10,660 nt of DNA from an uncultured Dialister sp. (GTDB lineage Bacteria > Bacillota > Negativicutes > Veillonellales > Dialisteraceae), in the NCBI GenBank assembly GCA_900543455.1, contig UQRR01000072.1, forward strand, positions 1-10,660, in the 5' to 3' direction. The translations under genes and the position numbers were made by a program. How positions within the stretch are numbered: the first letter of the stretch is position 1; each line of letters begins with the position of its first letter. The notes beneath the pieces were generated by a model, which saw nothing but the letters and a program-made list of their open reading frames with translations, searched no databases and was not told the origin of the DNA. Shown one piece after another: positions 1-5,504 of this stretch.

Positions 1-33
1 TTACTACCTGGAGTGAAAAAGGACACAAAAGAA

Positions 34-80
34 GGAGCTGTGAAGAAATGAATCCTCATTTCTTCACAGCTCCTTTTGTT
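34..80. terminator. Bidirectional intrinsic terminator downstream of truA
   Basis: An 18-bp perfect stem (34-51 with 56-73) closes on a 4-nt loop ATCC. It is followed by TTTTGTTT on the plus strand and flanked by ACAAAAGAA on the left, which reads TTCTTTTGT on the minus strand. It lies about 95 bp beyond the truA stop, so it most likely ends the minus-strand transcript. The tract is good enough to act in both directions, and it may also end a plus-strand gene lying left of the window. Bases 81-174, between it and truA, show no gene. Confidence 0.85.
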
Positions 81-174
81 TATGAAACAGCGAGCCTTTT
101 CGTTGGAATGAAGATCGCCCCTTCGTGCGACTACTCCGCAGCCGCCAGCGAAGGCTTCAGTCAACAGCCGCCAT

Positions 175-915
175 TCACTCATACATCACCTTTTCAAGGC
201 AAAGCCCGCAGGGAGGCGCGGTAAAGCCGGCGCGGCTGCGGTCACGAGCCGCGAGGATATCCCCCATCTCAGAAGGTCTCCTCTTCCCCTCGCCCACTTC
301 GACAAGCGTCCCCACGAGGATACGGATCATATTCTGCAGGAAGCCATCCCCGATGAAATCCATGACCAGCTCTCCCTCCGTCACGTGAAGAGAGATCTCC
401 TTCACATCACGCACGCAGGACTTCTTCATGTGCCGATTTCCACAGAAGGACTTGAAGTCGTGCCTGCCCTCCAGAAGATGCGCGGCCTCTTCCATAGCGG
501 GAATATCGAGCGCTTCTCCCAGCTGCCACACATAGCGCCGCTCGAAGACGTTCTTTTCACTGCTGGTGCGGATGCGGTAACGATAGAATTTTCCTGTCGC
601 GGAAAAACGACTGTGAAAACGCTCACCCGCCACCCTCATGCGCGACACACCGATGTCATCCGGCAGAAGACGGTTCAGCTCATCCTCCAGCTGCCTGACG
701 GGCAGCACCACGGAAAGCTGAACATTCGCACACTGTCCGCGCGCATGGACTCCAGCATCCGTCCGCCCTGCGCCGATGACCTGCACCTCTTCGCCCGTCA
801 GCTTTCCGAGAGCCTTTTCCAGCTTGCCCTGGATCGTTTCTTCCGTGCGTGTCTGCCGCTGCCAGCCTTCGTAGCGGCTGCCATCATAGGAAACGATAAA
901 TGAATAGTTTGCCAT
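175..915 (-). CDS. truA: tRNA pseudouridine(38-40) synthase TruA
   Basis: This cytoplasmic enzyme isomerises uridine to pseudouridine at positions 38-40 of the anticodon arm of many tRNAs. The 246-residue product has the usual TruA length. Its N-terminal block YDGSRYEGWQRQ (10-21) and the catalytic-loop motif GAGRTDAGVHA (48-58), with the nucleophile Asp53, are diagnostic. FHSRFSATGKFYRY (about 100-113), GRHDFKSFC and GDGFLQNMIR are further family blocks, and RSRAGFTAPPCGL near the C-terminus is typical. The ATG at 913-915 is preceded by AAGGAG at 7-nt spacing, which fixes the start. In many Firmicutes truA follows ecfT in a ribosomal-protein cluster. Here it follows folT instead, after a 388-bp gap that contains a large palindrome ending about 30 bp before the start codon. 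I see no convincing promoter, so it depends on readthrough or on a start site within the palindrome. Confidence 0.96.
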   Translation of the reverse strand: MANYSFIVSYDGSRYEGWQRQTRTEETIQGKLEKALGKLTGEEVQVIGAGRTDAGVHARGQCANVQLSVVLPVRQLEDELNRLLPDDIGVSRMRVAGERFHSRFSATGKFYRYRIRTSSEKNVFERRYVWQLGEALDIPAMEEAAHLLEGRHDFKSFCGNRHMKKSCVRDVKEISLHVTEGELVMDFIGDGFLQNMIRILVGTLVEVGEGKRRPSEMGDILAARDRSRAGFTAPPCGLCLEKVMYE

Positions 916-947
916 AACGTTTCTCCTTACGAAATCAGAATGAGAAG

Positions 948-1115
948 TTTAAGGAAACGCTGATTAAATCACAGAATCAGATTTCATATGGATTTTTAAC
1001 ATAGCGTCGTCGACATTCTCCTTAAATAGCTCGCTATTCGCGTCTAATGTCTCCTCGCTCTGTATAAAAATCCAAGAATGAAATCCGATAACGATTTAAT
1101 CAGTGTTTCCTTAAA
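948..1115. repeat. 168-bp near-symmetric palindrome, MITE-like element
   Basis: The whole block is one imperfect inverted repeat centred at 1031.5. The outer 23 bases (948-970) match the reverse complement of 1093-1115 at 22 positions. The next blocks, GATTTCAT and GGATTTTTA, recur inverted on the right (near 1062-1088), as does GACATT (1012-1017 against AATGTC at 1047-1052). The centre is AATAGC-TC-GCTATT (1025-1038). There is no ORF inside. The termini read TTTAAGG...CCTTAAA, so a TTAA or TA target duplication is possible but not provable from one copy. Transcribed in either direction it would fold into a long hairpin just upstream of the truA ribosome binding site. The symmetry is seen; its mobile origin is inferred. 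Confidence 0.75.
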
Positions 1116-1120
1116 AGCAG

Positions 1121-1316
1121 GGATTAGTAGCTAGGGATTAGACTAGGAGACTGGGAGACATCAGAGATCTGAGATTGACTTCTGACTTCTATCCTCCGGC
1201 CTTCGGGCATTGCCCATATATATTCGCTGCGAAGCCGCCCCCTTCATTCCTAACTCCTCACTTTGAGTCAAAGCATTTAACAGCTTTGTTGCCTCATATC
1301 CAGTCACACCAGTCCC
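1121..1316 (+). repeat. Composite intergenic repeat, copy A
   Basis: Three blocks recur in the same order, on the opposite strand, at 6948-7076: GACTGGGAGACATC (1149-1162, identical), a 31-base block (1221-1251, 28 of 31 identical) and CTCACTTTGAG (1257-1267, close to CTCATTTGAG). The left flank, 1121-1155, is a degenerate period-7 tract (GGATTAG, TAGCTAG, GGATTAG, ACTAGGA, GACTGGG). A related stretch CCAGTCACACCAGTCCC (1300-1316) overlaps the last codons and stop of folT. No gene is supported within it. The gap 916-1303 therefore holds the palindrome plus this repeat and nothing else I can identify. Confidence 0.7.
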
Positions 1317-1813
1317 TTGATCACCTGTTTCCCTATCGCTTTGTACACCGCGAGAAACAGTCCCACTTCCATGGGGAAGCAAAGGAGATTCTTGATGACG
1401 CGGGACAGGAAGATGGCCGAAGCCGCCTTGTCATAGTAGAGAACGAGCCAAAGGGTATTGAGACCCAGATGGATCAGGAGCATGACAAGAAGAAACGGCA
1501 CACAGACATAGGGAAATCGGATTTCCTTATGATAGAAAAACCAGCCAAACAGAAAGCCGGTCAGAAAATCGGACAGCGTGAAGCCCGGGAAGAAAATGCT
1601 CGTCCCGATGACCGTAGTGCCGATGAGATTATCCAGCGCGCCCACAAGTCCCGCTTTCCACGGTCCATAGAAAGCACCCGCGAGTGCGATGGGCAGAAAT
1701 CCGAAAGTGATGCGTACAAAGGGCGTCTGGATGGCAAAGACGTAGGACAAAAGCACAGCGAGCCCGGTCAGAATGCCGAGCACGACCCACTCATGAATTT
1801 TATTTTTAGGCAT
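1304..1813 (-). CDS. folT: Folate-specific ECF transporter S component FolT
   Basis: This is the membrane-embedded folate-binding subunit of an energy-coupling factor transporter. It needs a shared EcfA/EcfA'/EcfT module, which is not in this window. The 169-residue product is almost entirely hydrophobic, with about six membrane segments and the usual size for S components. The stretches VRITFGFLPIALAGAFYGP (33-51) and FFPGFTLSDFLTG (74-86) are typical of the FolT branch. The frame stays open upstream, but the ATG at 1811-1813 is chosen because AGGAGGAGG lies about 9 nt before it and the upstream codons belong to the riboswitch. The THF riboswitch in the leader independently supports folate as the substrate. 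The last codons (…KGLV, then TGA) fall in sequence resembling the local heptamer repeat. No good terminator follows; a 6-bp hairpin near 1269-1286 has no T-tract. Confidence 0.92.
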   Translation of the reverse strand: MPKNKIHEWVVLGILTGLAVLLSYVFAIQTPFVRITFGFLPIALAGAFYGPWKAGLVGALDNLIGTTVIGTSIFFPGFTLSDFLTGFLFGWFFYHKEIRFPYVCVPFLLVMLLIHLGLNTLWLVLYYDKAASAIFLSRVIKNLLCFPMEVGLFLAVYKAIGKQVIKGLV

Positions 1814-1822
1814 GAAAAAAGA

Positions 1823-1854
1823 CCTCCTCCTGCTCGACTTGCTACAGGAGGAAG
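1823..1854 (-). promoter_or_regulatory. Expression-platform hairpin that sequesters the folT Shine-Dalgarno
   Basis: On the minus strand CTTCCTCCTG (1854-1845) can pair over 10 bp, including one G-T, with CAGGAGGAGG (1832-1823), the folT ribosome binding site. TCTTTTTTC follows and runs directly into the ATG. The hairpin can therefore block initiation and could also act as an intrinsic terminator. An alternative pairing of GGAAGC plus TGCA (1882-1873) with TGCA plus GCTTCC (1863-1850) uses the same left arm and would free the ribosome site. The first partner also belongs to the riboswitch P2 stem, which gives a simple ligand-controlled switch. The pairings are seen; the switching is inferred. 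Confidence 0.75.
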
Positions 1855-1862
1855 CCCTCTGC

Positions 1863-1990
1863 AGCAGCGGGATGCAGCTTCCGTACCGCGAGACGGGATG
1901 ACGATGAGGACCCATCGCCTTCCTGTCTCTTCGTCCGAGTGACAACTCCCTGTCCACTCGGCACTTCACGCACGGAAGCTTACTCTGCCT
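1863..1990 (-). ncRNA. Tetrahydrofolate riboswitch (THF-I) controlling folT
   Basis: Read on the minus strand, the leader carries the ordered conserved blocks of the THF-I class: GGCAGAGTAAG at the 5' side (near 1989), GCGTGAAGTGCC (near 1971-1960), GGGAGTTGTC, ACGAAG (about 1934-1929), then GCGG and GCATCCCGC near the 3' side (about 1877-1868). The stems form. P1 is GGCAG with CTGCT. P2 is AGCTTCCGT with ACGGAAGCT. P3 is CCGAGTGGAC with GTCACTCGG. An extended GAGACAGG…CCCGTCTC arm follows, and it is longer than in the compact textbook examples. The class binds reduced folates and typically sits before folate transport or synthesis genes, which fits folT directly downstream. The 5' end lies 12 nt from the lysS stop. 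Confidence 0.9.
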
Positions 1991-2002
1991 GATATATTTG
2001 AA

Positions 2003-3946
2003 TTAGTACAGCTTTGCACCGGCCGGGATATGACGATCGACCATGAGAAGGTGGAGCTTTTCTTCGCCCTCTTCCTGATGGATGGCCGAGAGGAGCATGC
2101 CGCAAGAGTCGATCCCCATCATCTTCCGTGGCGGAAGGTTTGTGATCGCGATCAGTGTCTTGCCGACCAGTTCTTCCGGTTCATAGTAAGCATGAATGCC
2201 GGAGAGAATGATACGGTCTGTGCCCGTGCCATCATCCAAGACGAACTTGAGGAGCTTCTTGCTCTTCGGCACAGCGCTGCATTCCTTGACCTTGACGGCG
2301 CGGAAGTCAGACTTGCTGAAGGTATCGAAGTCTACGAAATCCTGAAAGAGAGGTTCGATCTCTACCTTGGAGAAATCAATGGCTTCTTCTGCCTCTTCCA
2401 TATCAGCCGCTGCGGCTTCCGCCTCTTTAGCGACCTTCTTCTCGAGCGCCGTTTCCGGTTTCATCGCCGGGAAGAGGAGGATATCGCGAATGCTTGCGGA
2501 ATTCGTCATCAGCATGAAGAGACGGTCAAGACCGATGCCGAGGCCGCCGGTCGGAGGCATACCATATTCGAGAGCCGTCAGGAAATCTTCATCGATCGGA
2601 TGCGCTTCATCATCGCCGTGCTTTCTTTCCTCGACCTGCATCTCGAAACGCTGTCTCTGGTCGATCGGGTCGTTCAATTCCGAGAAGCCGTTTGCGAGTT
2701 CGCGGCCATAGATGTAGGACTCGAAGCGGATAGTGTAGCGCGGATCAGCCGGGTCCAGCTTGGAGAGCGGGGAGACTTCGATCGGGTGACGGGTGATGTG
2801 AACCGGCTGGATCAGGTGTTCTTCCGCATAAGCGTCAAAGCATTCTGCCAGAATCTTGCCGAAGCCGTCGAATTCACTGTATTCTACATGCAGGCGGTCA
2901 GCGATAGCGCGTGCATCTTCGATGGTCTTGCATGCATCGAAGTCTTCATGGGTTGGTGTATATTTCTTCACCGCTTCTGCCATGGTGAGTCTTGGCCACG
3001 GAGCCTTGACATCGATTTCCGTATCCTCGTACTTGAACTTGGTCGTACCGTAGGCAGCCATCGCGCAGGCTTCTACGATCTGTTCCGTCTGATTGATGAC
3101 GTCTTCGATATCCCCATAAGCCTGGTATGTTTCGATCGCGGTGAATTCCGGATTGTGACGGGTATCCATGCCTTCGTTTCTGAAGTTTCTGGTGATCTCG
3201 AAAAGTCTTTCATAACCGCCGACAAGCAGTCTCTTCAGATAAAGCTCCGGCGCGATACGCAGATACATGGTCATATCGAGAGCATTGAAATGGGTGGTGA
3301 ATGGCTTAGCATTCGCACCGCCATACAGCGGCTGGAGGACCGGGGTCTCGACTTCGAGGAAGCCGTGGTCCGTATACCACTGTCGAATGGCGCGCATCAT
3401 AGCCGCACGCTTGATGAAAGTATCTTTGACTTCCGGATTGACCATGAGGTCAAGGTATCTCTGGCGATAGCGCTGTTCCTTGTCGGTGAGACCATGCCAT
3501 TTTTCCGGCAGTGGACGCAGCGACTTGGACAGCATCGTGAAATGCAGGACGCGAACAGTGAGCTCACCGGTGTGAGTCTTGAAAACGACACCTTCGATAC
3601 CAAGGATATCACCGAGATCGACGAGTTTAAAGAGAGCCCATTCATTTTCCGGCAGCTCATCTTTTCTGAAATAGAGCTGGATATCGCCGCTCTGGTCACG
3701 CAGGACACAGAATGCGGTCTTGCCCTGCCCGCGGCGGATCATAATACGGCCAGCGAGGCGGACATGAGTTTCATTCTTTTCGAGCTCCTCAGCCTGCTGT
3801 CTGATGTCAGATGCATGGTGATCATAGTCAAACTTCTGACCATATGGTTCTACGCCGAGCGCACGGATCTTCTCCAGCTTTTCACGACGGATCAGCATCT
3901 GGTCATTCAGCTTTGGCCCGTTATTCTGATTCATTTTCTCTGTCAT
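2003..3946 (-). CDS. lysS: Lysyl-tRNA synthetase (class II) with C-terminal Trbp111-type tRNA-binding domain
   Basis: This cytoplasmic enzyme charges tRNA-Lys with lysine at the expense of ATP. From the chosen start it has 647 residues, against about 490-510 for a standard bacterial LysRS. Residues 60-145 form the OB-fold anticodon-binding domain (VRLAGRIMIRRGQGK). The class II core follows, with motif 1 around FLEVETPVLQP (196-206), motif 2 FRNEGMDTRHNPEFT (255-269) and motif 3 GGLGIGLDRL (467-476). After the core comes an Ala/Glu-rich linker (about 503-522). The tail (about 535-647) contains FRAVKVKECSAVPKSKKLLK and LPPRKMMGIDSCGMLLSA, the signature of the tRNA-binding domain found at the C-terminus of MetRS and in Trbp111. 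The frame is open to 4060, but the ATG at 3944-3946 has GAGGGT 6-7 nt upstream. The gene follows greA by 153 bp. Confidence 0.95.
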   Translation of the reverse strand: MTEKMNQNNGPKLNDQMLIRREKLEKIRALGVEPYGQKFDYDHHASDIRQQAEELEKNETHVRLAGRIMIRRGQGKTAFCVLRDQSGDIQLYFRKDELPENEWALFKLVDLGDILGIEGVVFKTHTGELTVRVLHFTMLSKSLRPLPEKWHGLTDKEQRYRQRYLDLMVNPEVKDTFIKRAAMMRAIRQWYTDHGFLEVETPVLQPLYGGANAKPFTTHFNALDMTMYLRIAPELYLKRLLVGGYERLFEITRNFRNEGMDTRHNPEFTAIETYQAYGDIEDVINQTEQIVEACAMAAYGTTKFKYEDTEIDVKAPWPRLTMAEAVKKYTPTHEDFDACKTIEDARAIADRLHVEYSEFDGFGKILAECFDAYAEEHLIQPVHITRHPIEVSPLSKLDPADPRYTIRFESYIYGRELANGFSELNDPIDQRQRFEMQVEERKHGDDEAHPIDEDFLTALEYGMPPTGGLGIGLDRLFMLMTNSASIRDILLFPAMKPETALEKKVAKEAEAAAADMEEAEEAIDFSKVEIEPLFQDFVDFDTFSKSDFRAVKVKECSAVPKSKKLLKFVLDDGTGTDRIILSGIHAYYEPEELVGKTLIAITNLPPRKMMGIDSCGMLLSAIHQEEGEEKLHLLMVDRHIPAGAKLY

Positions 3947-3972
3947 TTTTACCCTCATTTTATAAATAGCAC

Positions 3973-3991
3973 AAAAAGGGTCCAGAGACCC
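3973..3991 (-). terminator. Small hairpin with T-tract in the greA-lysS gap
   Basis: On the minus strand GGGTC-TCTG-GACCC is followed at once by TTTTTGTG. The stem is only 5 bp, so it is a weak attenuator or terminator at best. It ends about 27 nt before the lysS start and could tune the ratio of greA to lysS expression. I looked for a T-box motif in this leader and found none. Confidence 0.35.
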
Positions 3992-4053
3992 GTGCACCGA
4001 GAGAGGACACTTTTGAAAAAGCCCGTCCTGCCTCCGTACCTTGAATCCTGAAC

Positions 4054-4086
4054 CCTGCATCGCCAGATCATGGCGGGTTGTGCAGG
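4054..4086. repeat. Two-part hairpin after greA
   Basis: CCTGCA (4054-4059) pairs with TGCAGG (4081-4086), and inside it CGCCA (4061-4065) pairs with TGGCG (4071-4075) around the loop GATCA. It starts 14 nt after the greA stop. There is no T-tract on either side, so it is more likely an RNA-stabilising or processing structure than a terminator. Confidence 0.4.
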
Positions 4087-4099
4087 ATGAAAAATCATT

Positions 4100-4576
4100 T
4101 TAATTATCTTTGATCTCGATGACCTTGTACTTCAGTACAGCGGTCGGAGCATCCGCTTCGACGATATCGCCCGCTTTCGCACCGACAAGGGCACGGCCGA
4201 CCGGAGATTCATTGGAAATCAGTCCCTCGAAAGGATTCGACTCGGTGGAGCCGACGATGGTGACGGTTTCCTGCACATGCTCTTCCATATCTTCGATAAC
4301 GACGGTAGAACCGACATCTACACGGTTCTTCGTTCCCTTTTCAATGACCTGTGCTGTACGGATCTGCTGTTCAAGCTGCTGGATGCGGCCTTCGAGGAAC
4401 GCCTGTGCATTCTTCGCTTCATCGTATTCGGAGTTTTCCGAAAGGTCGCCCATGGCAATGGCTTCTTTCAGACGCTGCGCGACTTCCGCACGTTTGACAC
4501 TGCGGAGTTCGTCGAGCTCCTTCTGCATATTTTCAAGGCCTTCTTTGGTGACCAGGGTACGCTGCATTTCTGCCAT
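4100..4576 (-). CDS. greA: Transcription elongation factor GreA
   Basis: GreA enters the secondary channel of RNA polymerase and stimulates cleavage of backtracked RNA. The 158-residue length is standard. The N-terminal antiparallel coiled coil (about residues 5-80) carries the tip motif GDLSENSEYDEAK (43-55), whose acidic residues position the catalytic magnesium. The C-terminal FKBP-like domain ends with ESPVGRALVGAKAGDIVEAD, typical of the family. The chosen ATG (4574-4576) has AGAGG about 10 nt upstream. The next in-frame ATG, three codons later, lacks a good site. greA followed by lysS on the same strand is a common arrangement in Clostridia and related Firmicutes, and the two probably share the promoter at 4646-4675. 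Confidence 0.96.
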   Translation of the reverse strand: MAEMQRTLVTKEGLENMQKELDELRSVKRAEVAQRLKEAIAMGDLSENSEYDEAKNAQAFLEGRIQQLEQQIRTAQVIEKGTKNRVDVGSTVVIEDMEEHVQETVTIVGSTESNPFEGLISNESPVGRALVGAKAGDIVEADAPTAVLKYKVIEIKDN

Positions 4577-4645
4577 GACAATTTGCCTCTTTTCTGAATA
4601 ATTTTATTCCTTATATGGGGGATCCCATAGAAAGTCATATTAAAT

Positions 4646-4675
4646 AGTATATAGCAAATATAAACGGAGTGTCAA
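4646..4675 (-). promoter_or_regulatory. Sigma-70-type promoter of the greA-lysS operon
   Basis: On the minus strand a perfect -35 TTGACA (4675-4670) is separated by 18 bp from TATACT (4651-4646). The predicted start is near 4639, giving a 5' UTR of about 60 nt. That UTR contains a 6-bp hairpin TATGGG-GGAT-CCCATA (4614-4629). Confidence 0.8.
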
Positions 4676-4680
4676 GGAAA

Positions 4681-5240
4681 GCGGGGACTGATGGCCAAGC
4701 CCCGCGCAGCGGATTCATTGCAAAACGTGCAAAGCGGGTTCTATCCATGCAAAATAGTCCCTGGGAAGGTGCGGCGAGAACGAAGAAAGCCCCGTTGCTT
4801 TCGCATTATAGATTTCTTCTTTATCGTAGGTAATAAAATATATTTGTTCTCACTTACAAGACTTCCATTCTCATGTAGCTTATCATTTTTGTCGCTGTGA
4901 GGCATTGTGGGGCAATTTCACCCCATTTCAGGCGCTCAGAGGATAAACTGCAGAAAGAGATCCTCAAATGCAAGCGTATAGAGTTGCATATTTTCAACAT
5001 GAATATGCATAATATTCACAAGCCTATTTCTGCTTAAAACCCCGGAAGGGCGATAAAAAGGGCAGTTTGAGGTTTTATGAAATTTTGGCAGGAAAAATCA
5101 TGATACATTCTGATTTATCATCCCAATCCATGCCAATCCGTGATAGCTGCCATTTTCTTCTGTTTTTCTCTTTTTTCCTTTGAAGTCCTCAAAAGTTCAT
5201 AGGAGTTGCTCTGAAAAAAAATATCAAATTTTTTCAAAAA
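4681..5240. other. Non-coding stretch between greA and potE promoters, with small inverted repeats
   Basis: About 560 bp without a credible gene on either strand. A 69-codon plus-strand frame at 4691-4900 has no ribosome site and low-complexity content, so I leave it out. Visible structures are GCGGGG/CCCCGC (4681-4686, 4700-4705), GAAAGC/GCTTTC (4785-4790, 4797-4802), TGGGG/CCCCA near 4910-4925, and the pair of overlapping AT-rich inverted repeats at 4985-5017. Pyrimidine-rich and A-rich tracts near 5155-5240 lead into the potE promoter. Confidence 0.6.
4985..5017. repeat. Overlapping AT-rich inverted repeats
   Basis: TGCATATT (4985-4992) is repeated inverted as AATATGCA (5002-5009), 9 nt apart. 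The right arm also takes part in a second dyad, GAATAT (5001-5006) with ATATTC (5012-5017). The two cannot form at once in RNA. As DNA they resemble a regulator binding site, but they lie about 230 bp from the nearest promoter. Confidence 0.4.
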
Positions 5241-5273
5241 AGTCTTGTCATACGGGTTCGATTATGGTATATT
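5211..5273 (+). promoter_or_regulatory. Strong promoter of potE with A/T-tract UP-like region
   Basis: TTGTCA (5245-5250), a 17-bp spacer and TATATT (5268-5273) form a good sigma-70-type promoter. Directly upstream, A8 and T6/A6 tracts (5213-5241), partly an inverted TGAAAAAA/TTTTTTCA, resemble an UP element. The predicted transcription start is near 5280, about 225 nt before the potE start. Confidence 0.8.
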
Positions 5274-5279
5274 GCAATA

Positions 5280-5504
5280 AATAAAAATTCACGCGCCCTG
5301 TTTCGGCAGTTGAGCTGCGAATCGATCACTCTGTGATCGGTAGGTTTTCTTTATGCCCTGTTTCTTTCACCGTTATCGAAAGCAAATGGGGCTCGTGCAT
5401 GCCTTGATGATTTCAGACTGCATCATCCGGAGATGTCCGGGACAACATTTTTTCCCCCATCATGACATCGTCATGAGTTGGATTAAGAAAGAAGGGAACA
5501 AACC
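5280..5504 (+). promoter_or_regulatory. Long structured 5' leader of potE
   Basis: The leader holds a perfect hairpin CGATCAC-TCT-GTGATCG (5323-5339). A 10-mer direct repeat GCCCTGTTTC occurs at 5295-5304 and 5355-5364. Further dyads are GATGAT/ATCATC (5406-5426) and CCGGA-GATG-TCCGG (5427-5440); the latter is followed after a few bases by a T6 run (5448-5453). TCATGAC/GTCATGA (5460-5476) lies about 28 nt before the start codon. I match it to no riboswitch class I know. A frame starting with ATG at 5353 could encode a leader peptide that overlaps the potE start, but its ribosome site is weak. It could be a polyamine- or ornithine-responsive attenuator; this is inference. Confidence 0.5.

Noticed and set aside
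91..150. Possible third copy of the composite repeat near the truA end (GGAATGAAG then CTTCG…GCGA)
   Set aside because: Only nine contiguous bases and scattered matches agree with the 31-base block; too weak to count as a copy.
385..903. Plus-strand 172-codon frame opposite truA
   Set aside because: Antisense shadow of a clearly conserved enzyme, with no ribosome site.
1175..1942. Plus-strand 255-codon frame opposite folT
   Set aside because: It covers a riboswitch, a repeat and folT in antisense, and its product is highly charged and without recognisable pattern.
2030..4051. A 673-codon open frame on the plus strand opposite lysS
   Set aside because: It mirrors lysS in the antisense register, shows no family motif, and has no ribosome site. 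LysRS motifs on the other strand are unambiguous, so this is a codon-usage shadow.
3947..4099. T-box leader for lysS
   Set aside because: The conserved T-box core (AGGGTGG…ACCGCG type) is absent; only a 5-bp hairpin and a two-part stem are seen.
4691..4900. Plus-strand 69-codon frame in the greA-potE gap
   Set aside because: No ribosome site, no promoter reading into it, and no recognisable domain.
5280..5504. Known riboswitch (lysine, guanidine, c-di-GMP or manganese class) before potE
   Set aside because: None of the conserved cores I know for these classes can be placed in the leader, so it is reported only as an unassigned structured leader.
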